A DNA stretch of 7,652 nt from Acidobacteriaceae bacterium. GTDB lineage: Bacteria > Acidobacteriota > Terriglobia > Terriglobales > Acidobacteriaceae. The stretch is from assembly GCA_003154055.1 (NCBI GenBank), contig PMCH01000014.1, forward strand, positions 28,660 to 36,311, in the 5' to 3' direction. Shown here piece by piece: positions 1 to 6,830 of this stretch. Under the pieces are notes generated by a model. It saw nothing but the letters and a program-made list of their open reading frames with translations, did no database searches and was not told the DNA's origin. How positions within the stretch are numbered: the first letter of the stretch is position 1; each line of letters begins with the position of its first letter. Both the position numbers and the translations under genes were made by a program.

Positions 1-487
1 CCAGCGTCGGCTGCACGACCTCCTCGAAGCTCTTGGTTCCATAAAGTTTCAGTAGGGTGACGACCGCATCTATGGTGCCAGGCACGGCGGCTGCCTTGAC
101 GTCACCGTCCGGGATTCCGTGTTCCATGTACCAGGCGATGGCTTTGGGGTCGCGAGGGGCCTCCCCTTGTCCCTCCAGCAGCTTCACGTTTTTCTGGTCG
201 GCGCTGTAAACCAGAATGGGAACCTCTCCTCCCACGCAGAACGCGCCTACATAGGTTACGGACAGTGCCAGCAGAGTGGCGGCGCCTGCATCGGCGGCGT
301 TTCCGCCCTGTTCCAGAATCTTGATGCCGGCCGCAGTGGCGGCAGGCTTACCGGAAACAACCACGCCCTGGCTGCCGGCGGCGACACTCGGTCCCCGCTG
401 GCTGACCGGCGTTTTGGTGGCCTGTGGCCAAGCGAAGGGCGCGAGTAAAAGGAGGGACACGGATGATATCGAAATGATCTTCCGCAT
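1..487 (-). CDS. Gamma-glutamyltransferase family protein, N-terminal part, cut by window edge
   Basis: I translated this minus-strand frame by hand: 162 open codons from the ATG at 487-485 to the left edge. Residues 1-23 form a signal peptide (basic MRK, then a hydrophobic run ending near WPQA), so the product is probably exported. The rest fits the large subunit of gamma-glutamyltransferases, N-terminal nucleophile hydrolases that cleave or transfer the gamma-glutamyl group of glutathione-like substrates: PSVAAGSQG at 33-41, GKPAATAAG at 46-54, the family hallmark EQGGNAADAGAA at 59-70, GGEVPILVY at 86-94, and VPGTIDA at 135-141. The canonical RExAP segment reads GQGEAP (106-111), so the substrate-carboxylate Arg of the classical enzyme is not at its usual place; this suggests a divergent subfamily. 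The self-processing Thr lies outside the window. No strong Shine-Dalgarno motif precedes the ATG. The gene is divergent from the HD-GYP remnant across 113 bases. The family call is firm, the substrate unknown. Confidence 0.88.
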   Translation of the reverse strand, partial: MRKIISISSVSLLLLAPFAWPQATKTPVSQRGPSVAAGSQGVVVSGKPAATAAGIKILEQGGNAADAGAATLLALSVTYVGAFCVGGEVPILVYSADQKNVKLLEGQGEAPRDPKAIAWYMEHGIPDGDVKAAAVPGTIDAVVTLLKLYGTKSFEEVVQPTL

Positions 488-600
488 AAGAGGTCAACTC
501 CGTTGTAGTGGCCGGCCCGTGGGCTGGGGTTCTGAGTGTAATTGGGATGTTTCAACAGTAATGATCATGGCCTTGTGATCTGCCTCATAACCCTCGAGCC

Positions 601-1077
601 ATGCAGCAGGTTAAGATATGCGCTGGTTTTCCGCCCGGGGCGGCTGGGGGCAATATGTCCGAACTTGATGATCTCGCGAGACGGGTGCAAGAGCTCGAGA
701 TCGAAAATCGTACCCTAAAGCAGGAAAATGACGCTTACCGCTCGAACCTTGAAGCCAATGGCGACGACCAGTCGAAACTCGAAACCATGGTTGTCGCCCG
801 CACCCAACAGTTGAGAACCGCCCTCGACCGTTCCTATGACATCACCCTCGAAGCCCTGGGCGAAGCGCTCGACCTCAAAGTCGTCGGGACCGAAGGCCAT
901 TCCCGAAGAGTCACCGCCTTCACGATTGGAATCGCCAGAAGTATGGACCTGCAAAAGGACAAGATCAACATTCTCGCTCGCGCGACCGTCCCCAGTCTGG
1001 AATCGTGTCCATGCCAAGGACAATCGGGTTCGTCTCCGATTCCGCGCAACTCCGAAAAGTACCATTTGAATCAGTAA
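601..1077 (+). pseudogene. Truncated HD-GYP-type phosphodiesterase, N-terminal remnant
   Basis: This is a 158-codon open frame. Residues 20-75 are charged and heptad-like (coiled coil: RRVQELEIENRTLKQEN). Residues 78-127 match the entry of HD-GYP/HD c-di-GMP phosphodiesterase domains (SYDITLEALGEALDLK, TEGHSRRVTAFTIGIAR, KDKINILARA), including the conserved His of the GHS motif at residue 100. Normally the next residues would be GAFLHDIGK with the metal-binding HD pair; instead, after about base 987 the reading becomes a Ser/Pro/Cys-rich tail with no family resemblance and stops at 1077. No other frame here restores HD or GYP motifs, so the enzyme is inactive as read. The DAET motif usual before GHS reads VVGT, consistent with drift. 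ATG 655 (before SELDD), preceded by GGGGG, is a better start than 601, which has no ribosome site. The break looks like a deletion or recombination joint rather than a point frameshift. A small coiled-coil protein could still be made. Confidence 0.6.
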
Positions 1078-1129
1078 CTTGGCTGGACCCTGAGATTGGT
1101 CGCCCAGATGCACCTCCTGCCATAGTCGC

Positions 1130-3553
1130 ATGCCCTCCCCTGGCTTGCTCTCCCGATGCATTATGTCCAAGCGGTATCCCTCTCTTCGGGCATTTCGCTG
1201 CGCAACGATTGCGCTCCTCCTCGCCGCAGCATTTGAGGGACTCAGGCAGATTGTCTTTCCCGCCTCCGCTTGGCAGACGCATGCTGCTGCCTTCTTGCTC
1301 TGCGCCTCAGTTGTTTTCCTTCTGAATCTAGGATTGCTTTGTCACGAACAACCCAAGCAGGAAAAGCTCTCTGGAACGATTGTCGAGGGCCTTCCCGAGA
1401 TTGCCATCACGCAAGACATCACTGAGCGCACGCGAGTGCAAGATGCAATGGCAGAAAGCGAGAGGCGCTATCGCTCGCTGTTTGAAAACATGTTGGAGGG
1501 GTTCGCGCACTGCGAAATTCTTTTTGACGACCGTGGTCGACCCATAGACTTTGTCTATCTCACTGTCAACAGTGCGTTCGGAAAATTGACCGGCTTGGAA
1601 AACGTGGTGGGCAGGAGATTTAGCGAGGTTGTTCCCGGGGCCAAAGACTCGCAGGCAGAATTGCTTGAGAGATACGGCCGGGTGGTACAGACCGGTAAGC
1701 CTGAGAGATTCGAGATCGAGATTAAAGCATTGGGGATGTGGTTCTCCATCTCAGCCTATCGTGCGAGAAAAGCATGCTTTGTTGCTACTTTTGATAACAT
1801 CACCGAGCGCAAACAGGCTGAGGAAGCGCTGTTGTTCAGAACTGCGCTGTTCGAGGCGCAAGCTGAGACGACAATTGATGGCATCCTGGTCGTCGACGAG
1901 TCCGATCACATCGTTTTGGCAAACAAGCAATTTGCGCTTCACTTCGGAATACCGGATGAACTGCTGAACACACGAGACGATCTTATCGTGCTCAAGCACG
2001 TGACGAATCAAGTCGAGGCCCCCGACGCCTTCGTCGAGAAGGTCAAGTGTCTCTATAGCCGTCCGAATGAACGGAGCAGGGATGAAATCCGGCTCAAGAA
2101 CGGAAGGGTCTTCGACCGATACTCTGCGCCTCTAGTCGACTCAAAGGGTCGGTATCGGGGAAGAATTTGGTACTTTCGCGACATTACGGATCGCAAAGTC
2201 GCGGAAGATCGAGCCCAATACTTAGCCTACTACGATGCGCTGACCGGACTACCCAATCGGACTCTTCTTCAGGATCGCTTGGCCAAGGCACTCGCTGGCG
2301 CTCGTCGGCAAAAAGATAGAGTCGCGCTTTTGTTCCTCGACCTCGACGGCTTCAAAAACATCAACGACTCGCTTGGGCACGCGGTCGGCGACCTCCTGCT
2401 GCAAGACGTTGCAGGACGGCTAAAGACATGGGGGCGTGAGAAGGACACCGTTGCCCGGATCGGCGGCGACGAATTCCTCATCATGCTGACCGAGGTAAAG
2501 AGCATCCCCGACGCAGCCGTTGCCGCTGAGCGGCTTATGGATGCAATGACCGCTGAATTTGTCGTTCAGGGTCGCTCACTAAATATTGGCTGCAGTCTAG
2601 GAATCAGTATCTTCCCCGAACACGGTGCGGACGGCGACACCCTGATCAGGCATGCCGACGCGGCCATGTATAGCGCCAAAGATTATGGTCGCAACAACTA
2701 TCAATTCTTTACAGCGGAAATGAATGCTCAGGTGGTGGAGCGGGTGGCCTTGGAGAACGGCTTGCGACTAGCGCTGGAAAAAGCAGAACTGTTCTTGGTG
2801 TATCAGCCCCAGATGGATATTGCGACTGGAAGGATCACCGGGTTGGAGGCGCTGCTTCGCTGGCAACATCCGAACTTGGGTCTTGTGCCACCCGATAAGT
2901 TCATACGAATTGCTGAGAACAGCGGTCTGATTCTGCCCATCGGTGAATGGGTGCTCAGGACAGCTTGTACTCAAGCCCGGCGATGGCAGGATGAAGGCCT
3001 TCCTGCGGTGACGGTTGCGGTTAATGTGTCAGCGGTCCAGTTTCGTCGCGAAGGCTTTTGCGAACTTATCAGAAGAGTGCTCCACGAGACTGGGCTTGCC
3101 CCGCAATACCTCGAACTGGAGCTAACTGAGAGCATTCTTCTAGCTAATGCAGAAGTGATGTTATCCGTTGTTCAAGAATTAAAGGCGATGGGGTTGACAC
3201 TAGCGATTGACGACTTCGGAACTGGCTATTCCAGCTTCAGCTACTTGAGACAGTTTCAGGTCAGCAAGCTCAAGATCGACCGCTCGTTTGTTCGGGATGT
3301 AGCCTTGAATCCTGATGACGCGGCGATCACGACGGCAATTATCAGCATGGCAAAAAGCTTGAATCTCAAGGTGATTGCCGAAGGCGTCGAAGACGAAGCA
3401 CAAATGTCTTTTCTGCGGGCACATCGTTGTGACGAAATTCAAGGCTACTACTTCAGCAAACCCTTAGATGTTGACAAAGTTGCCGAAAAACTACTGAGCC
3501 TAGCGGTACACGCTGCAGATGATGGCTTGATAAGAGCGGTCCAAACAATTTAG
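1130..3553 (+). CDS. Membrane-anchored PAS-PAS-GGDEF-EAL c-di-GMP cyclase/phosphodiesterase
   Basis: This 807-residue bifunctional signalling protein has hydrophobic segments at about 24-43 and 51-71 (probable membrane anchor), an isolated PAC-like tail QDITER at 95-100, PAS domains at about 113-228 (ending DNITERK) and 238-357 (ending RDITDRK), GGDEF at about 365-525 and EAL at about 540-795. The cyclase site GGDEF is intact at 445-449 and the product-inhibition I-site RxxD (REKD, 436-439) sits exactly five residues before it. The EAL domain keeps its metal and catalytic residues: E573 of EAL, N632 of NVS, E664, DD at 694-695, K715, E751/E754 of EGVE and Q771. Both activities are therefore plausible, with the PAS sensors tuning the balance; the ligands are unknown. 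The upstream frame is closed by a stop at 1091. ATG 1130 is the first ATG after it; ATG 1163 would give a shorter N-terminus before the first membrane helix. Neither has a clear Shine-Dalgarno site. Confidence 0.93.
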   Translation: MPSPGLLSRCIMSKRYPSLRAFRCATIALLLAAAFEGLRQIVFPASAWQTHAAAFLLCASVVFLLNLGLLCHEQPKQEKLSGTIVEGLPEIAITQDITERTRVQDAMAESERRYRSLFENMLEGFAHCEILFDDRGRPIDFVYLTVNSAFGKLTGLENVVGRRFSEVVPGAKDSQAELLERYGRVVQTGKPERFEIEIKALGMWFSISAYRARKACFVATFDNITERKQAEEALLFRTALFEAQAETTIDGILVVDESDHIVLANKQFALHFGIPDELLNTRDDLIVLKHVTNQVEAPDAFVEKVKCLYSRPNERSRDEIRLKNGRVFDRYSAPLVDSKGRYRGRIWYFRDITDRKVAEDRAQYLAYYDALTGLPNRTLLQDRLAKALAGARRQKDRVALLFLDLDGFKNINDSLGHAVGDLLLQDVAGRLKTWGREKDTVARIGGDEFLIMLTEVKSIPDAAVAAERLMDAMTAEFVVQGRSLNIGCSLGISIFPEHGADGDTLIRHADAAMYSAKDYGRNNYQFFTAEMNAQVVERVALENGLRLALEKAELFLVYQPQMDIATGRITGLEALLRWQHPNLGLVPPDKFIRIAENSGLILPIGEWVLRTACTQARRWQDEGLPAVTVAVNVSAVQFRREGFCELIRRVLHETGLAPQYLELELTESILLANAEVMLSVVQELKAMGLTLAIDDFGTGYSSFSYLRQFQVSKLKIDRSFVRDVALNPDDAAITTAIISMAKSLNLKVIAEGVEDEAQMSFLRAHRCDEIQGYYFSKPLDVDKVAEKLLSLAVHAADDGLIRAVQTI

Positions 3554-3629
3554 CAGTTTCCACGAATCGTGAATTAAGGTGCATCGTTACGGCAATGGGG
3601 ACTTGAGCTTTTGGTGTCTGCCGCCCCTC

Positions 3630-4068
3630 CTAGCAGTCGTCATCGTCAACTTCTTTGCGGTCGCCTTCGTTGTCCTCTTCAGTCTTCTTCTTCGTCTGGC
3701 TCGTGACTTCGATCTCTTGGCCGAGTTCCTGAATCGAGGTGTAGCGCGCGGTGGGGTCGCGGTCCAGGCAATTACTAACGATCCCGCTCAACGCCTCGGG
3801 AATATCAGCGTCAATATTCAGCCTGGAATTGCACGTTTTCGGTGGGGTACCAACGCTGGCGGTGCCCGATAACACGAAAACGGCAGTGACTCGCGCCTGC
3901 CGCTACGATCCCGATTTCAATCCCACGTATCAAGAGTTCGCGGTGCACTACCGAATGGGCGTTGGCGCGGGCCAAACCGCATCCGGTCGTGGCCCTTTCT
4001 TTGCTATTCAGTTGAGTAGCAGTCTCATGATCGGTGCTGAGCAGCGCAACGATCCCTCTGGCAATCAT
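3630..4068 (-). pseudogene. Decayed Ser/Thr protein kinase (Hanks type), frameshifted and internally deleted
   Basis: Two minus-strand frames together show pieces of one bacterial Ser/Thr kinase. In the upstream frame (coding 4068 downward) GLARANAHSVVHREL resembles subdomain VIb, YAHSxxVVHRDLKP, but the catalytic Asp has become Glu and the KPxN segment is missing. In a second frame (below 3890) VFVLSGTASVGTP resembles the end of the activation loop (SGT..GTP). It runs straight into a C-lobe end, DADIPEALSGIVSNCLDRDP then TARYTSIQELGQEIE, which is subdomain XI with its conserved Arg. The DFG region is scrambled, with an in-frame TAG, and roughly 80 residues between GTP and subdomain XI (including the SPE motif) are absent. 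An acidic/basic tail ends in DDDDC before the TAG at 3632-3630. There are no ATP-binding motifs. An 81-codon piece (3875-3630, GTG start) is open but could not be a kinase. Limits are approximate; the kinase origin is inferred from motif order. Confidence 0.6.
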
Positions 4069-4210
4069 TACAGGGCAAAGGCTTAACGTGGGTTCATGAT
4101 CATCGCGGAAGCAAGGCTAGGCGCGGGGTGACGGAAAACGTCGTCCGGTTCTCAGACTTATGATCCGAACTTTGGACGCGGAAAGCTAGTGGAGTAGTGC
4201 CGGAACCCGT

Positions 4211-4259
4211 ATTCCGTTCGCGAAGCAGCCGATGCGACGCGAACGAGGAATCCAGGAGG
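4211..4259 (+). promoter_or_regulatory. Strong hairpin followed by an AGGAGG motif in the leader of the second GGDEF-EAL gene
   Basis: Bases 4211-4215 (ATTCC) and 4216-4222 (GTTCGCG) pair with 4247-4251 (GGAAT) and 4238-4244 (CGCGAAC), giving a 12-bp stem with a two-base bulge (GA, 4245-4246) and a 15-base loop. Three bases after the stem is AGGAGG (4254-4259), the best ribosome-binding motif in this leader. It lies 64 bases before the ATG at 4324, too far to serve it, but 12 bases before ATG 4272, which opens a seven-codon frame (MEGCSKK, stop 4293-4295). There is no T-run after the stem, so an intrinsic terminator is unlikely. A leader regulatory structure or a remnant of a decayed gene are both possible. 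Pairing is seen in the sequence; function is inference. Confidence 0.4.
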
Positions 4260-4323
4260 CACGATATCCGCATGGAAGGCTGCTCCAAGAAGTGATCACA
4301 ATGTCTGGCTTGGATAGTGCCGA

Positions 4324-6453
4324 ATGAGCCGAGATCGTGCCAACAAAAGCACCGATGCCAGTCTGGCCCGCGTCCGGCGAGCTGAGGGCTCGGAGTGGTG
4401 GCTGTGGGGTTTCGCTGTCGCGATCACACTCGTGCTCACGGCCTGCATCGTCTCCCTCACGTTTCCCGGGCTATACTTGGCGAGGGATACCGCCGACTGG
4501 CTTGACCTGAAGGAGTGGGTACGCGGGCTGGTTGCGCTTGTTCTCATATTCGACATCTACACCATCTTCCAGCATCTCCAGCTCCAGCGTATCCGGCGGC
4601 AGTTGGCGGAACGCGACGAGATGTTCCAGCTTATCAGCGAAAATGCGGCCGATATGATCGCTGTGGTCGACATCTCCGGTCGGCGTATTTACAACAGCCC
4701 CGCATATCAGAAGATTCTCGGGTATTCTCCCGAAGAATTGAGCGTGACTTCATCCCTTGAACAGATTCATCCCATGGACCGCCAGAGAGTGCTCGAGGCT
4801 GCCGAGAAAGCTCGGGTAAGCGGCCGTGGAGAAAGGCTGGAATACCGCATCCGGCACAAGGACGGTTCGTGGAGAATCCTGGAATCGACAGCTAGCGCGG
4901 TCAGAAACGCGAAAGGGGAAACCGAGAAGCTCGTCATCGTGAACCGTGACATCACAGAGCGTAAGAATGCCGAAGAGATGGTGCAGCACCGAGCATTGCA
5001 TGACGGCTTAACCGACTTGCCCAACCGAACCCTGTTTCTTGATCGACTGCGATCTGCCTTTTGGCTCTCCCGCCGGCACTCGGGCTACCGGTTCGCGGTT
5101 CTCTTCGTGGATATTGACGAATTTAGAGTTTTTAATGACAGTCTGGGACACGCCGCGTGCGACGGGCTACTGATTCAAATCGGGCGTCGGTTAACTGCCT
5201 CGCTGCGAAGTGTCGATACGGTCTCCCGGCCTGCCTCGACCAAGGCGTTCGATCCGGCGACCGCCGAGGACAGGTTGGCCAGGATAGGGGGCGATGAGTT
5301 CTCGGCGCTGTTGGAGGATGTAGAAAGCGCGAGTGATGCGATACGAGTCGCTGAGCGCATCCAGCAGAAGCTGCAGCTCCCATTCGTCGTGGATACCCAC
5401 GAAATTGTGCTCACTGCGAGTGTGGGTATCGCGTTGAGTACGATCGCTTACGTCGAACCTCAAGACTTGCTGCGGGATGCGGAGATCGCTATGTACCGCG
5501 CCAAGCGAAAGGGAAACTCGCACTGCGAGGTCTTTGACAAGGCCATGCACGAGGATGCCGTAAAGCGCCTCCGATTGGAGACCGACCTTCGCAAGGCCCT
5601 GGAGCTCGGAGAATTTCGCATCCACTACCAGCCCATCGTGTCGTTGCGAACCGGCCGAGTGGCAGGGTTCGAAGCTCTGACGCGATGGCAGCGCCCGGAC
5701 CGCTTGGTAATGCCCGCGGAGTTCATTTCCGTCGCGGTCGAAACTGGGATTATTCTGCCGATGAATCAGCAACTGCTGCACGAGGCGTGCCAGCAGTTGA
5801 GGGCGTGGAATTCGCAATTCTGCTCGGAACCGCCTCTCACGATAAGCGTGAATGTTACACCTCGGGAATTTGCCCAGCCAGATCTGGCGAGGCAGATCGG
5901 CAAAATCCTAGATCAAGCGGGAATGGACCCCCGGACTGTGGACCTGGAAATTACGGAAAACATCGCGATGGCGGACGCAGAGCGCTCGGACCGCGTGCTC
6001 TCCGACCTGAAGGCGCTAGGAGTCCACTTGAGCATCGACGACTTTGGGACAGGCTATTCATCTCTGAGCCGTCTGCACCGGTTCCCGGTGGACGCTCTGA
6101 AAATCGACCGCACCTTCGTCGCCAGCATGGACAAGGACACTGAGACCGGTGAAATAGTGCGCATTATCATCATGTTGGCGCATAACTTCGGCTTGAAGGT
6201 GATCGCTGAGGGTGTAGAGACTGCGGAGCAGGTAAGTCAATTGAAAGAACTCGATTGCGAGCTAGCGCAGGGTTACTTCTTTTCCAAGCCGGCCGCTCCG
6301 GGAGTCATTGAGGAGTTTCTGGCAAGCAACATCCCACGGCAAGGCCCTTTCTTGCCGGCATGTTCGTGGAATGCACCTGGTGTCGCCGAGGAGGCCCCGA
6401 TCGTTGCCGAGTCTTCTCAAGGAAGGCGTTTGCACTCAAAACCCGGTCAATAA
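4324..6453 (+). CDS. Membrane-anchored PAS-GGDEF-EAL c-di-GMP cyclase/phosphodiesterase with insertion before GGDEF
   Basis: This 709-residue protein has transmembrane helices at about 26-48 and 65-84, a PAS domain at about 96-214 (LGYSPEEL, NRDITERK), a GGDEF domain at about 222-400, an EAL domain at about 415-668, and a 40-residue low-complexity tail. GGDEF is intact at 322-326 and the nucleotide-binding NDSLGH is present at 271-276, though the usual GD after it reads CD. The RxxD-like RSVD (295-298) is 23 residues from GGDEF instead of five, because of about 18 extra residues (301-318), so normal I-site product inhibition is doubtful. The EAL residues are all present: E450, N510, E542, DD 572-573, K593, E629/E632 and Q649. 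Expected role: PAS-controlled turnover of c-di-GMP at the membrane. The frame is closed upstream by TAG at 4315-4317, so ATG 4324 is the first possible ATG; no proper Shine-Dalgarno motif precedes it. The domain order resembles the 807-residue neighbour but with one PAS fewer. Confidence 0.93.
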   Translation: MSRDRANKSTDASLARVRRAEGSEWWLWGFAVAITLVLTACIVSLTFPGLYLARDTADWLDLKEWVRGLVALVLIFDIYTIFQHLQLQRIRRQLAERDEMFQLISENAADMIAVVDISGRRIYNSPAYQKILGYSPEELSVTSSLEQIHPMDRQRVLEAAEKARVSGRGERLEYRIRHKDGSWRILESTASAVRNAKGETEKLVIVNRDITERKNAEEMVQHRALHDGLTDLPNRTLFLDRLRSAFWLSRRHSGYRFAVLFVDIDEFRVFNDSLGHAACDGLLIQIGRRLTASLRSVDTVSRPASTKAFDPATAEDRLARIGGDEFSALLEDVESASDAIRVAERIQQKLQLPFVVDTHEIVLTASVGIALSTIAYVEPQDLLRDAEIAMYRAKRKGNSHCEVFDKAMHEDAVKRLRLETDLRKALELGEFRIHYQPIVSLRTGRVAGFEALTRWQRPDRLVMPAEFISVAVETGIILPMNQQLLHEACQQLRAWNSQFCSEPPLTISVNVTPREFAQPDLARQIGKILDQAGMDPRTVDLEITENIAMADAERSDRVLSDLKALGVHLSIDDFGTGYSSLSRLHRFPVDALKIDRTFVASMDKDTETGEIVRIIIMLAHNFGLKVIAEGVETAEQVSQLKELDCELAQGYFFSKPAAPGVIEEFLASNIPRQGPFLPACSWNAPGVAEEAPIVAESSQGRRLHSKPGQ

Positions 6454-6605
6454 GTGCAATGACGATTGCTTGCGATCCGCCCGCCGAGTTGTTACGTGTT
6501 CGGAATCCGTAATAGGACCCCGCAACTGTGACATTGTGAACAGATTCCACTAACACCGCCGTTGTAAGTTGTCCGCAGAATCAGAGAATCGCTGGTTCCT
6601 CTGGG

Positions 6606-6631
6606 TTGGCCTGATGTTGGCAGGAGGCCGA
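6606..6631 (+). promoter_or_regulatory. Shine-Dalgarno site of the receiver gene inside a small hairpin
   Basis: AGGAGG at 6622-6627, five bases before ATG 6633, is the strongest and best-placed ribosome-binding site in the window and fixes the start of the receiver ORF. The same stretch can pair: GGCCT (6608-6612) with AGGCC (6625-6629), extendable by one G-U and one A-T pair to 6606/6631, over a 12-base loop. The stem would cover the 3' half of the ribosome site. The site is directly visible; regulation by folding is inference, since stems of this size are common by chance. Confidence 0.55.
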
Positions 6632-6632
6632 A

Positions 6633-6830
6633 ATGACCTCGACTTATTCAACCTCGAAGCGACTCGTTTTGTGCATCGACCATGATGACGTGATTCTGCG
6701 CTACGAGAAAGCGTTGCTCGAAAGGTCTGGGTACGCGGTTCTTACGGCAGCGTCGGCGCAGCAATGGCTCAGACTTGTGACCATGTGCAAGTGCGATGTC
6801 GTGCTCCTCGACTATGAGATACCCGGATGA
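6633..6830 (+). CDS. Receiver (REC) domain protein, N-terminal half of a split gene
   Basis: This 65-codon frame begins a CheY-like receiver: LVLCIDHDD at 11-19 (strand 1 and the acidic pocket), VILRYEKALLERSGYAVLTA at 20-39 (helix 1 and strand 2), and DVVLLDYEIPG at 55-65, with D60 as the expected phosphorylation site. A receiver needs about 120 residues; this one ends in a TGA exactly where MNG should follow. The next frame starts with MNGQEV at 6827 and continues the fold, so one base appears to be missing (GGAATGAAC expected, GGATGAAC seen). The acidic pair reads Asp-His rather than Asp-Asp, which could weaken magnesium binding. There is no output domain. The ribosome site is strong (AGGAGG, five-base spacing). 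The gene is 179 bases downstream of the second GGDEF-EAL gene. It could be a pseudogene, a sequencing error, or two coupled half-proteins. Confidence 0.75.
   Translation: MTSTYSTSKRLVLCIDHDDVILRYEKALLERSGYAVLTAASAQQWLRLVTMCKCDVVLLDYEIPG

Noticed and set aside
715..1170. 151-codon minus-strand frame
   Set aside because: It lies opposite the HD-GYP remnant, has no ribosome site and resembles no family; it is a shadow of the plus-strand coding pattern.
3563..3573. CACGA-A-TCGTG palindrome after the 807-residue gene as a terminator
   Set aside because: The loop is one base and there is no T-run, so a terminator hairpin is not supported.
3579..4086. Two overlapping plus-strand frames of about 100 codons
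   Set aside because: They are complementary to the kinase relic; the first begins with a hydrophobic run that is only the reverse of the acidic kinase tail.
4085..4200. Possible c-di-GMP (GEMM) riboswitch ahead of the second GGDEF-EAL gene
   Set aside because: GACG-GAAAA-CGTC at 4130-4142 is a small stem, but the conserved CAGGGCAAACC-type core is not present.
5191..5817. 208-codon minus-strand frame
   Set aside because: Entirely inside the GGDEF-EAL coding region, which has all family motifs; the antisense frame has no recognisable domain.
6456..6469. GCAAT-GACG-ATTGC stem after the 709-residue gene as a terminator
   Set aside because: Only five pairs, AT-containing and without a T-run.
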